DNA of 64,000 nucleotides, from the NCBI GenBank assembly GCA_963777725.1, contig CAVZRR010000004.1, positions 62,001 to 126,000 on the forward strand. The letters are read 5' to 3'. Positions within the stretch are counted from its first letter, which is position 1, and each line of letters opens with the position of its first letter. Shown piece by piece: positions 55,997 through 64,000 of the stretch. The stretch is from RPQJ01 sp963777725. Lineage in GTDB: Bacteria > Pseudomonadota > Gammaproteobacteria > Steroidobacterales > Steroidobacteraceae. A program made the position numbers and the translations under genes. Under the pieces are notes generated by a model, which did no database searches, was not told where the DNA came from, and was given only the letters and a program-made list of their open reading frames with translations.

Positions 55997-58066
55997 TCGA
56001 CCGCCTCGGGCAACGGCAGCGTCACCGTGAATCGCGTCCGGCCCGCCGAGGTGCGCTCGACGCCGATGCGACCGCCATGGCGATCGACGATGGACTTGAC
56101 GATCCACAGCCCGAGGCCGAGGCCGCGCGGCTCCGGCTCCTGGTCGGCCGAGCGATAGAAGCGCTCGAAGATCGAGCCGCCGTCGCCGTCGGGCACGCCC
56201 GGGCCTGCGTCCTCGATCCAGAAGTCGAGCTCGCTGCCCGCGCGCGCCGTGGCACCGACCACGATCTCGGAACCGTCCGGCGCGAACTTGTTGGCGTTCG
56301 CGAGCAGGTTCGTCACCACCTGCGTCAGCCGCTGTGCGTCGGCGTGGAGGGTCGGCAGGTCCGCGGGCAGTTCGACGCGCAACGTCTGCCGCCGCTGCGT
56401 GAGCAGCCCGGCGATCAACTCCTGCGCGTCCTCCACGACCTGCGCCAGCTCGACGGGCTGGCGCCGGATGCCGAGCTGGCCGGACTCGATGCGGACACTC
56501 TCGAGCAGGTTGTCGATGAGCCGGGTGAGCCGAAGCGTGCCGCGCTGCAGGGAGTCCACCAGTTCCTCGAGCTTCTCGCGCGGCATGTCCGCGAGACCGT
56601 CGCGCAGCAGCTCGATCGACGCCTGCTGCGCGGCGAGCGGCGTGCGGAACTCGTGCGAGATGTTGGCCAGGATCGAATCTCGCGCACGACGCACCGCCTC
56701 GAGCTCGGTCTCGTCACGCATGACCTGGACCTGCATGCCGTCCACCAGGCCGGCACTGGTGATCACGACCGTCCGCTGCGACCCAGCTGTCCGTCGCGAG
56801 GATCTCGGTCGCCTGGGCACGGCCCGACTGCCTTGCGGCGACGATCGGGCAGGCTGACTCGCACGGTCGTTGGCCGCCCGCGCCGCAGGGCCGCAACACG
56901 TCACCGCAGAAGCGCCCGACGGCGGCGGCGGGCTCGATGCCAAGCATTCGCGCCGCCTGGGGATTCAGGTAACGGACGTTGCGCTGCGCATCGACGGCGA
57001 AGACGCCCTCGACGACACCCTGCAGCAGAGCCTGCGCCTCGGCTTCGCGACGCCGCAGCGTCGCGGTGAGGTCGATCAGGTTGCGTCGCATGTCCTCCAT
57101 CGTGCGGGCGAGGGCCGCGACCTCCGGCGTGCCGCTGACCGGGATCGAAGTCGAAAAGTCACCGCGCCCGAGCAGCACCGCGGACTGGGCGAGGTCCTTG
57201 AGCGGGCGCCCGATGCGTTGCGCCAGCAGCAGCGTGGCGAGAATCGCGAGGCCGGCAAGGATCGCGGCCGTGAGCAACAGCCGTTTCACGAAGCGGTCCA
57301 CGGCCTGGTCGACCGTCGCCGCGGTCAGCCGCGCCTCGATCAGCGCGATGCCCTCGCCGGTCACGGCGATCACCGGCGTGCTCGACGCGTAGGCGCCCTT
57401 CGCCTCGATCAGTCGGGCCACGGTCTGGCCGTCGGTCAAGGCGGCGGAATGCAGCTCCTTGAGATCGGGCTCGATGGTGTCGAGCCAATCGGACAGTCGC
57501 ACGAGCCGCACCTCGACGCCGACCCGCTCCGCCAACGACTCCGCCAGGCGGCGGTCGAAGGCCCTGATCACGACGACACGCGTGCCGGGCAGCGCCGCAA
57601 CGTCCGCCATTGCGCCGAGCAATCCGTCCGGCGCCGAGGCCGGGGCCAGCAGGAATCGTTCGCCTTGCTCCGGCGCCGGCTCGGCCAGTTCGTCCCAGCG
57701 GAATCGACCGGGCGCGGCGGACAGCACCGTGTCGCCAACGACGACGGCGCATACGTCGAGCCCGGCCGTCTCGCAAAAGCGGCGCACGAAGAACTCGAGC
57801 GGCTCGGCCTGCCCGGCACGGACCAGCCGCACCAGGGTCGGCCGGCTCGCGAGCAGCCGCGCGGAGGTCAGGGCATCCTCGCTGTGGCGGCGGATCTCGT
57901 CGCGAGCGGCCACGCCGGCCAGTTGCACCTGGGCGAGCGCCTGCTCCTCGGCCTGCTCGCGCAGCAGCCCGATCCCGCCGATGGCGAGCGCGAGGATCGC
58001 GACCAGCAGCAGTCCGCCGATCGTGAGCGCGAGCGATCGCACGAACGACATGGGGCTCGTCAGCAT
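55993..58066 (-). CDS. Sensor histidine kinase with Cys-rich PAS domain, one frameshift
   Basis: About 690 residues. First transmembrane helix (SLALTIGGLLLVAILALAIGGIG), a periplasmic sensor of about 230 residues, second helix (LLLTAAILAGLAILATLLLA), HAMP (QRIGRPLKDLAQSAVLLGRGDF), PAS (LLQGVVEGVFAVDAQRNVRYLNPQAARMLG), HisKA with the phospho-His in ILANISHEFRTPLAAQQ, and HATPase with NLLANANKFAPDG and GLGLGLWIVKSIV. The PAS carries four cysteines in CGDVLRPCGAGGQRPCESACP, a possible metal, Fe-S or redox site. Frame change near 56780. Starts at 58066 or 58051 (ATG) or 58081 (GTG, overlapping cysW) are possible. Position after cysW suggests it reports on sulfate or sulfur status. Confidence 0.85.
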
Positions 58067-58070
58067 GGAT

Positions 58071-58923
58071 TCAGGCACCACCCCGGCCGGCGCGCCACTC
58101 GACGAGCGACTTGAGGACCAGCGTCAGGATCGCCAGCAGCGCGAGCAGCGAGGCGACCGCGAATGCAGCGACGAAATTGTACTCGTTGTAGAGGATCTCG
58201 ACGTGCAGCGGCATGGTCGTCGTGAGCCCGCGGATGTGTCCCGGAGACGACCGAAACGGCGCCAAACTCACCCATCGCCCGCGCATTGCAAAGGATGACC
58301 CCATACAGCAGGCCCCAGCGGATCTTGGGCAACGTCACCCGCAGGAACGTGATCCACGCGCTGGCGCCGAGCGTGATCGCCGCCTCCTCTTCGTCGCTGC
58401 CCTGTTGCTGCATCAGCGGGATCAGTTCACGAGCAACGTAGGGGAACGAGATGAACAGCGTCGCGAGCACGATGCCCGGCACCGCGAAGATGACCTGGAC
58501 GTCGCGCTCCTGCAGCCACGGACCGAACCAGCCCTGCGCCCCGAACAGCAGCACGAAGACCAGGCCCGCGATCACCGGCGAAACGGCGAACGGCAGGTCG
58601 ATCAGCGTGATCAGCAGGCTCTTGCCCTTGAACTCGAACTTCGCGATCGCCCAGGACGCGCAGATGCCGAACACGGTATTGATGGGCACGACGATGGCGG
58701 CCGTGAGCAGCGTCAGGCGGATGGCCGCGCGCGTGTCCGGGTCGGCGAAACTCTCGAGGTAGACCTGCCAACCCTTCGCGAGGGCCTGGGCGAGCACGGC
58801 GCCGAGCGGGGCTGCGAGCAGCAGGCCAAGGAATGCGATCGAAACGCCGATCAACGCGACGCGCGCAATCCGCGTACCGCGCGAGAGTCGCCGGACCTCG
58901 GTGCGTGGCGCCGCGCCGGCCAT
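58071..58923 (-). CDS. cysW: Sulfate ABC transporter permease CysW, one frameshift
   Basis: About 283 residues, six membrane segments. Inner-membrane partner of CysT. Seen: VALIGVSIAFLGLLLAAPLGAVLAQALAKGW, NTVFGICASWAIAKFEFKGKSLLITLIDLPFAVSPVIAGL, the ATPase-contact EAA loop (DEEEAAITLGASAWITFLRVTLPKIRWGLLYGVIL) and AMGEFGAVSVVSG. Frame slips near 58240; the sequence resumes as GHIRGLTTTMPLHVEILYNEYNFVAAFAVASLLALLAILTLVLK. ATG at 58923 shares one base with the cysT TGA. Stop at 58071-58073. Confidence 0.88.
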
Positions 58924-59764
58924 CAGCGACCCGCCCCGACCTGGCGCCGCCGGCCCCAGGTCTGCACGAGGTTGATCGCGAACAGCATCACGAACGACAT
59001 CACCAGCATGATGAAGCCGAGCGCCGCGGCGCCGTTGTAATCGTACTGCTCGAGCTTGATCACGATCAGCAGCGGCGTGATCTCGGTCTTCATCGGCAGG
59101 TTGCCGGAGATGAACACGACCGACCCGTATTCGCCGATGCCGCGCGCGAAGGCGAGCGTGAACCCCGTCAGCAGCGCGGGCAGGACCGCCGGCAGGACGA
59201 TGCGCTGGAACACCTGCCACGGCCGGGCCCCGAGCGTCTCTGCGGCATCCTCGAGGTCACGCTGCACCTCCACCAGCGCGGGCTGCACCGAGCGCACGAC
59301 GAAGGGCAGGCCGATCAGGATCAGCGCGACGACGACACCCACCCACGTGTAGGCCACCTGCACGCCGGCGAGCGCGAGTTTCTGCCCGAGCCAGCCGGTC
59401 GGCGAAAAAACCGTGGCGAGCGCGATGCCCGACACCGCGGTGGGCAGCGCGAACGGCAGGTCGATGACTGCATCGACGATCCGCCGGCCCGGGAAGTCGT
59501 AGCGCACGAGCGACCAGGCAACGATGAAGCCGAATACCGCGTTGACGGTGCGGCGAGAAACGCGGCGCCGAATGTCAGGCGATACGACGCCACGGCGCGC
59601 TCGTCGAGCAGGATCGCGATGAACTCGGACCCGGTGAGCGCAGACGCCTTGAGCACCAGCGCACCGAGTGGCAGCAGCACGAGCGCGCTCAGGAAGAACG
59701 TGGTGAAGCCCAGGGTCAGGCCGAACCCCGGCAGCACGCTCGGCTTGCGGAAACCGCCGGCCAT
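58923..59764 (-). CDS. cysT: Sulfate ABC transporter permease CysT, one frameshift
   Basis: About 280 residues (also called CysU). N-terminal MAGGFRKPSVLPGFGLTLGFTTFFLSALVLLPL matches CysT; NAVFGFIVAWSLVRYDFPGRRIVDAVIDLPFALPTAVSGIALATVF and the EAA loop (LEDAAETLGARPWQVFQRIVLPAVLPALLTG) are diagnostic. One base is missing near 59555 between LTFGAAFLAA and VNAVFGF. ATG at 59764, two bases after the cysA stop. Six membrane segments once corrected. Confidence 0.88.
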
Positions 59765-59766
59765 GG

Positions 59767-61497
59767 TCAGGTGTCCGCGGACGACTCGGCGTCGGACGGG
59801 CGAACGACAAGGATCGATCGCTGCACGGCGCCCTCGAGCAGCTGCACGAACCACGCGGGCTTGACCCCGGCAAGGTTGGCGATGCCGAGCACCAGCATCG
59901 TTGGCTCCGGGGCCAGCATCTCGCGCAAGAGTTCGGTGCCGACGTCGCCGTCACGGACCTCGGTGCGCATGTCGAGGCCGTGCTCGGCAAGCGCGCTCGA
60001 TCGCGCGTCGAGCAGTTGCCGCATCGACGCTGCGCGGTCCGCTTCAGGCACTTGCGCCGGACTGATCGACAGGTAGGTCGCCTCGGCTGGGAGGTGGCGT
60101 AGCAGGCTCGCAGCCACCGCGAATGTGGCTCGGCGTGCCGTCGCGTCGGGAGCGAAAATCACGACGCGACCGGGCAACGGTGCCGTCGGCGCAAGGCACA
60201 GCAGTTGCTGCGCCCCGTGCTCGAGAAGCCATTGCGCCGCATCTGCGCTGCCCGCGCCGGTGGCCACGACTGGCATCCCCGGCGGCGCCGCCGAGCCACG
60301 CTCGATATGGACGTTGAGCCGGGTCTGCATGCGCGCGGCGAGGGTGGCGAGCAGTGGCGATTCGCACAGTGCGCTGGTGCGGGTCGGATCGTCGCTCACC
60401 ACGGTGAAGCTCGAGATCGGCGTCGGCAACACGTGTGTGCGCCGGGCACCGACGGCCACGCGGCGACCGACGCTGACCGGGAATTGGCGTTGCTCGGGCA
60501 GCGTCCGCGAAACCTCGAGTACAGCGCCCGTTGCGTCGTCCCGTCCCGGCGCAACCGGCACCGGACCGTCCTGCGGCATCTGCACGCGCAGCCTCTCGAT
60601 CGAACCTGCGAAGAGGATTTCCTGGACCTGCCCATGGCCCACGAAGTTGGACCTGACGTCCTCCGCGTCAGCCGCCAGCTCGACCTCCTCCGGCCGCAGC
60701 ACGGCCACGACTTCTCGCGGCTGTGTCCCCGGGGCATCGGAAGCGGAAAAGCGGATACCTGCTGACGTCCGGTAACCCAGCATCAGGTTCGCGGCACCCA
60801 AGAACGTGGCCACGAAGCGGGTGGCTGGACGCATGTAGAGTTCGTCCGGCGGACCGCACTCGAGCAGGCGACCCTGGTGCATCACGCCGATCCGGTCCGC
60901 GAGCGCGAACGCCTCTTCCTGGTCGTGCGTGACGAGGATCGTGGCGATGCCGAGCTCGCGCTGGATCTGGCGGATGGTCCGGCGCAGTTCCTCGCGGATC
61001 TTCGCGTCGAGCGCACCGAACGGCTCGTCCATCAGCAGCACCTGCGGCCGGTGTGCCAGGGCGCGTGCCACGGCAACCCGCTGCTGCTGCCCGCCAGAGA
61101 GCTCCGTCGGCAACCGATCGTCCATGCCTTCGAGCGCCACGAGGCGTAGCAGCTCCTTGCGTCGTGCGCGTCGCTCCGCCGCGCGTACCCCCCGCACCCT
61201 GAGCGCGAACTCGATGTTGCTCGCGACGGTCATGTGGCGGAACAGCGCGTAGTGCTGGAAGACGAAGCCGACCTCGCGCTCGCGCGCCGAGACGCCGGTG
61301 ACGTCGCGTCCGTGCAATGACACACGGCCGTGGTCGATCTCGGTGAGCCCGGCGATGGCCCTCAGCAATGTGCTCTTGCCGCTGCCGCTCGGCCCCAGCA
61401 GCACGAGGAACTCGCCCTGCTCGACCTTCAGTGAGACGTCATTGACGACCGGTATCGACTGGTACCGCTTCGTCACCTGATCGAGTGCGATCGACAT
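59767..61497 (-). CDS. cysA: Sulfate transporter ATPase CysA fused to a universal-stress-like domain
   Basis: 576 residues, against about 350 for ordinary CysA. ATPase domain: Walker A GPSGSGKST, Q-loop VFQHYALFRHM, signature LSGGQQQRVAVARAL, Walker B VLLMDEPFGALDAK, H-loop LVTHDQEEAF. A TOBE-like regulatory region follows (about 245-375, VAVLRPEEVELAADAEDVR). The extra C-terminus (about 380-570) has a USP-like pattern: a strand VVIFAPDATARRATFAVAASLLRHL, helices with SALAEHGLDMRTEVRDGD, and a terminal strand SILVVRPSD. ATG at 61497 chosen by homology; 61530 is also in frame. First gene of the cysA-cysT-cysW-kinase-regulator operon. Confidence 0.9.
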   Translation of the reverse strand: MSIALDQVTKRYQSIPVVNDVSLKVEQGEFLVLLGPSGSGKSTLLRAIAGLTEIDHGRVSLHGRDVTGVSAREREVGFVFQHYALFRHMTVASNIEFALRVRGVRAAERRARRKELLRLVALEGMDDRLPTELSGGQQQRVAVARALAHRPQVLLMDEPFGALDAKIREELRRTIRQIQRELGIATILVTHDQEEAFALADRIGVMHQGRLLECGPPDELYMRPATRFVATFLGAANLMLGYRTSAGIRFSASDAPGTQPREVVAVLRPEEVELAADAEDVRSNFVGHGQVQEILFAGSIERLRVQMPQDGPVPVAPGRDDATGAVLEVSRTLPEQRQFPVSVGRRVAVGARRTHVLPTPISSFTVVSDDPTRTSALCESPLLATLAARMQTRLNVHIERGSAAPPGMPVVATGAGSADAAQWLLEHGAQQLLCLAPTAPLPGRVVIFAPDATARRATFAVAASLLRHLPAEATYLSISPAQVPEADRAASMRQLLDARSSALAEHGLDMRTEVRDGDVGTELLREMLAPEPTMLVLGIANLAGVKPAWFVQLLEGAVQRSILVVRPSDAESSADT

Positions 61498-61596
61498 GTT
61501 CCGGGCGCGCCAGAGCGAGGGAGCGTCCATCGTAAAGCCCGGTGGTGATGCGGTCAGTCGCCTCCCGGTAACAAAACGGTGACAATGTGAGCCGGG

Positions 61597-62388
61597 ATGA
61601 ACATGCAGATTGACCTCGAGAACACGCCGCGATTCGCTGGCGTCACCAATTTCCGCAGCCTCGGTGGGCTTCCCGCCGGTGACGGCCGACGCCTGCGACC
61701 ACACGCGCTGATGCGCGCGGACCGGCTGGTCGGACTCGACGAGCGTGACTGGCAAGCGCTGGCCCGGACCGGACTCGCGACGATTTGCGACCTGCGCAGC
61801 GACGCCGAGCGCACCGAGCACCCAAATGCCGTGCCAACTGCGTTGGGCGTGCACGAGCTCAACTGCCGGGTCAACAACGACTTGCGCGCCGATCCCTCAC
61901 TCGCGCGGCTGATGGCCGAGGACCCGTCCGCGCGCGGTGCCGAGCGGGTGATGATCGAGATCTACCGGCGCTTCCCGAGCTACATGGGCACGACGCTCAC
62001 GGCGGTCGTCGAACGGCTGCTCGGGGGCGGCGCGCCGATGCTCGTGCACTGCTCAGCCGGCAAGGACCGAACGGGATTCGTGATTGCGATGCTGCTGCAT
62101 GCACTCGACGTGCCGGAACCGTTGATCCGCGAGGACTACCTTGCCTCGCGCCACTGGCCCGGCTCGATCCACCACCGGGCGTCTCTCGCAGAGCGGCTCG
62201 GGCGCTTCATGCCTGCGTCCGAGCTCGCTGCCGCGGTGGATACCGTAATCGACGTGCGCGAGGTGTATCTGGACGCAGCGCTCGGGGCGGCTGCTGCGGA
62301 GTTCGGCTCGATCAATCGGTATCTAGAGGTGGCCGCCGGGCTCGATGCGGGGCGACGCGATCTACTGTGCGAGGCGCTGCTCGAGTAA
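61597..62388 (+). CDS. Tyrosine/serine protein phosphatase (DSP-like)
   Basis: 263 residues of the bacterial Y_phosphatase3 type. The N-terminal signature is TPRFAGVTNFRSLGGLPAGDGRRLRPHALMRADRL, then LATICDLRSDAERTEHP. The P-loop is HCSAGKDRTG (C-x5-R, near residue 150), followed by DYLASR. Such enzymes remove phosphate from Tyr/Ser residues or from phosphoinositides in pathogens; the substrate here is unknown. ATG at 61597 with GAGCCGGG upstream. Divergent from cysA. Confidence 0.88.
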   Translation: MNMQIDLENTPRFAGVTNFRSLGGLPAGDGRRLRPHALMRADRLVGLDERDWQALARTGLATICDLRSDAERTEHPNAVPTALGVHELNCRVNNDLRADPSLARLMAEDPSARGAERVMIEIYRRFPSYMGTTLTAVVERLLGGGAPMLVHCSAGKDRTGFVIAMLLHALDVPEPLIREDYLASRHWPGSIHHRASLAERLGRFMPASELAAAVDTVIDVREVYLDAALGAAAAEFGSINRYLEVAAGLDAGRRDLLCEALLE

Positions 62389-62411
62389 CGCCGTACCGAA
62401 GAGACGCAGGC

Positions 62412-62723
62412 CTATTTGCGGCTCCGCGAACGCAAGCGTCTTGGCGATAACAGTCTCTCGGCTCGCATCACGTAGAGCACGTAGACCTGGTCACCATCGA
62501 CTCGATAGAAGATTCGACACGGTGGCTCGACGATCTGGCGATAGCGCCAACCGCGCAGCTCAGTCGGCTTCGAGCCGCTCTTCGGATGATCCTGCAGCTG
62601 GTCGACGTGCGTGAACACTCGCTTTACTAGCGCACGCGCCGCATCGGGATTCTCGAGTGCAATGTAGTCGGCGATGGCATCCAGATCGCTCAGCGCTGGG
62701 TCAGTCCAGATTACTTCAGCCAT
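62412..62723 (-). CDS. RelE/ParE-family toxin
   Basis: 103 residues. The fold signature is clear: WTDPALSDLDAIADYIALENPDAARALVKRVFTHVDQLQDHPKSG, then RYRQIVEPPCRIFYRVDGDQVYVLYVMRAERLL. Members either cleave ribosome-bound mRNA (RelE) or poison gyrase (ParE). The spacing resembles ParE, but activity cannot be assigned by eye. The start overlaps the antitoxin gene by 13 bp, the usual order of antitoxin then toxin. Confidence 0.85.
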   Translation of the reverse strand: MAEVIWTDPALSDLDAIADYIALENPDAARALVKRVFTHVDQLQDHPKSGSKPTELRGWRYRQIVEPPCRIFYRVDGDQVYVLYVMRAERLLSPRRLRSRSRK

Positions 62724-62968
62724 CGGCTCATGCGCCGCTTCGCTTCGGCATGAGAAACAGTGCGTCCTTCTTCGAGCGCACGCTCACCACGCGCAATACC
62801 CTCGAGCAGCCCCATGCGCCGCTGCAGCGACTCGTAGGTTTCAACATCGACAAGGTAGGCGCTCGGCACGCCATGCTGCGTAATCAGGATCGGCTGGCGA
62901 TCGCGCTCAATCTCAGACAGTAATTCCGTTGCCTGGCGCTTGAGGGTCGTCACGAGTTCGGTTCTCAT
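62711..62968 (-). CDS. Phd/YefM-family antitoxin
   Basis: 85 residues. N-terminal Phd/YefM DNA-binding fold (TELVTTLKRQATELLSEIERDRQPILITQHGVPSAYLVDVETYESLQRR) and a C-terminal tail (LLEGIARGERALEEGRTVSHAEAKRRMSRWL) that should wrap the toxin. ATG at 62968 lies two bases from a perfect 9-bp palindrome that is the likely autoregulatory operator. Forms a type II pair with the overlapping ParE/RelE-like gene. Confidence 0.88.
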   Translation of the reverse strand: MRTELVTTLKRQATELLSEIERDRQPILITQHGVPSAYLVDVETYESLQRRMGLLEGIARGERALEEGRTVSHAEAKRRMSRWLK

Positions 62969-62970
62969 GC

Positions 62971-62992
62971 AAGTGATACTAAAGTATCACTT
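62971..62992. promoter_or_regulatory. Palindromic operator of the Phd/ParE operon
   Basis: Arms AAGTGATAC (62971-62979) and GTATCACTT (62984-62992) are exact inverse complements with a TAAA spacer. It abuts the antitoxin start codon and also contains the stop of the upstream HicB-like gene. Size and position fit a Phd/YefM autorepression site. Confidence 0.7.
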
Positions 62993-63182
62993 ATCGGAGC
63001 GCAAGCTCCGCCGGAATCGGCGCCCCGTCCCTCCGCATGCCCTCTATGTGCAACTCGATCGCCCCTGCAATGGCCCGCTCGGCCTCGGCTGGCTTTGCCC
63101 CCGTGGCGACGCAGCCCGGCAGATCCGGAACGTATGCGGAGAAATTGGTGCCGGCATTCTCGATGACGATGGCGTAACGCAT
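62991..63182 (-). CDS. HicB-like antitoxin-family protein without toxin partner
   Basis: 63 residues: RYAIVIENAGTNFSAYVPDLPGCVATGAKPAEAERAIAGAIELHIEGMRRDGAPIP, the HicB partial RNase H-like fold (Y-A-I-V-I-E.....A-Y-V-P-D-L-P-G-C-V-A-x-G). It lacks a DNA-binding tail and no HicA gene is adjacent. ATG at 63182; TAA at 62991-62993 inside the palindrome of the next operon. Solitary short HicB proteins are common and their role is unclear. Confidence 0.75.
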   Translation of the reverse strand: MRYAIVIENAGTNFSAYVPDLPGCVATGAKPAEAERAIAGAIELHIEGMRRDGAPIPAELALR

Positions 63183-63200
63183 TGGTTCCTCGATCCGTCC

Positions 63201-63476
63201 CTAGCCAGCCCTGAGTTCCTCTCTCAGGATTCGTCGCAACGTATCTTCGTCGACGGCGCCAGAACCCGACGCCTGGCGCAGGGTTCGATTGATCAAAGTC
63301 TGGTAGCCGATGCCTTCTGCTTCAGCCTTCGCGCGAAAGGCGACCAGCAGGTCGTTGTCCAGCATCATCGTGATGCGGGTCTTGCCTTTGGCCTCGGTCT
63401 GAAGCTTCGCGAGGTGAGGCACGTCCTTCGCTCGCTTGGCTTTCGAAAAGTCATGCGGTTTACGCATCGTATACAT
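63201..63476 (-). CDS. BrnA-like antitoxin without toxin partner
   Basis: 91 residues. RITMMLDNDLLVAFRAKAEAEGIGYQTLINRTLRQA matches the BrnA/CopG-like ribbon-helix-helix (Y-Q-T-x-I-N-x-x-L-R). The normal partner BrnT toxin gene, usually just upstream, is absent: the upstream DNA is the AT-rich intergenic region 63477-63535. Starts at 63476 or 63467 (both ATG). The upstream CATAT-N7-ATATG repeat (63474-63490) may be its own operator. It is followed by the HicB-like gene after 18 bp. Confidence 0.7.
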   Translation of the reverse strand: MYTMRKPHDFSKAKRAKDVPHLAKLQTEAKGKTRITMMLDNDLLVAFRAKAEAEGIGYQTLINRTLRQASGSGAVDEDTLRRILREELRAG

Positions 63477-63535
63477 ATATTATGCATATGCGCCAACGTC
63501 CGCAAGTCAGCGCCTTTCCGATATCCTTCGACCTC

Positions 63536-64000
63536 ATGACCCTCCCCTCCTACGAACGCCTCGGCGTCTTCTACCTCGGCCGCGAGTACGACCCCGCGTC
63601 GCAACAGGTCGGCACCGACCTGCTCTACGACTCGCGGGACCTGACGACCCACGCGGTCTGCATCGGCATGACCGGCAGCGGCAAGACAGGCCTGTGCCTG
63701 TCGCTGCTCGAGGAGGCCGCGCTCGACGGCGTGCCGGCAATCGCGATCGATCCGAAGGGCGACATCGGCAACCTGTTGCTGACGTTTCCCGAACTGCGCG
63801 CCGAGGACTTCCAGCCTTGGGTCGACGCAGGCGAGGCCTCGCGCAAGGGCAAGACGGTGGACGATTTCGCGGCTGCGACCGCCGACAGCTGGCGCAAGGG
63901 CCTCGGCGAGTGGGGTCAGGACGGTGCTCGGATCGCGCGCCTGCGCGAAGCGGCGGACGTCGCCATCTACACGCCCGGCTCCGACTCGGGCCGACCGCTG
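63536..64000 (+). CDS. HerA/VirB4-like ATP-binding protein, partial
   Basis: The first 155 residues are in the window; the gene runs past the edge. After MTLPSYERLGVFYLGREYDPASQQVGTDLLYDSRDLTTHAVCIGMTGSGKTGLC, with Walker A GMTGSGKT near residue 48, comes AIDPKGDIGNLLLTFPEL, the DUF87/HerA-like pattern. Related proteins are large (often over 700 residues) ATPases of unknown task. ATG at 63536 chosen by homology; an in-frame ATG at 63488 lies upstream. Not interrupted up to the window end. Confidence 0.8.
   Translation, partial: MTLPSYERLGVFYLGREYDPASQQVGTDLLYDSRDLTTHAVCIGMTGSGKTGLCLSLLEEAALDGVPAIAIDPKGDIGNLLLTFPELRAEDFQPWVDAGEASRKGKTVDDFAAATADSWRKGLGEWGQDGARIARLREAADVAIYTPGSDSGRPL

Overview
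The window is GC-rich (roughly two thirds G+C by eye) and reads as chromosomal DNA of a gammaproteobacterium, perhaps a Xanthomonadales/Nevskiales/Steroidobacterales-like lineage. The reasons are the priA, argS and SPOR-protein neighbourhood, an E. coli-type LexA box, a CysB-type LysR regulator, comM, and E. coli-style PntA/PntB. I cannot name the species. No rRNA, tRNA or CRISPR array was seen.

Layout. 1-7.6 kb holds a partial beta-repeat protein, a ketosamine kinase coupled to a 5'-3' exonuclease, a GNAT/DUF4287 pair, a large BTAD/AAA/TPR regulator and an HNH endonuclease. 7.7-17.4 kb holds three copies of the proton-translocating transhydrogenase operon pntA-pntB. Copies 1 and 2 are nearly identical tandem units; copy 3 is diverged and carries its own truncated HNH gene. 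Between copies 2 and 3 lies a fragment of an unrelated peptidase-like gene. 17.4-31.7 kb is an envelope/secretion region: a vWA protein with Ig-like repeats, small secreted proteins, an ECF sigma factor opposite a winged-helix/TPR regulator, a DUF4384 protein opposite a secreted caspase-like protease, an autotransporter-type beta-barrel, and an ECF sigma operon with a DUF3106 protein and a PAP2 phosphatase. 31.9-41.2 kb carries a DnaA-box-like cluster, priA, an EF-hand protein, a DUF4382 lipoprotein, argS, a SPOR protein, cysK, and a DUF222/HNH endonuclease under a near-perfect LexA box. 41.2-47.7 kb is a giant secreted SpvB/VCBS/RHS protein with an unrecognised C-terminal tip and lower-GC DNA behind it. 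47.8-61.5 kb has comM and then sulfur genes: cysB, a porin, a sulfate-binding protein and an ABC exporter on the plus strand, facing an operon of cysA (fused to a universal-stress-like domain), cysT, cysW, a sensor kinase and a response regulator. 61.6-64 kb has a tyrosine phosphatase, a Phd/ParE toxin-antitoxin operon with a palindromic operator, two antitoxin-like genes without partners, and the start of a HerA-like ATPase.

How the genes fit together. cysK, cysB, the binding protein, CysT, CysW and CysA make a nearly complete sulfate uptake and regulation set, and a two-component system is translationally linked to the transporter. The secreted caspase, DUF4384 protein and barrel form an envelope module of unknown purpose.

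Data caution. More than twenty single-base frameshifts break otherwise intact genes, including housekeeping ones (comM, cysT, cysW). Seven one-base deletions cluster at the 5' end of pnt copy 2. Most frameshifts, and perhaps the pnt triplication, may therefore be sequencing or assembly errors. Broken genes are annotated across their full extent with the shift positions given.
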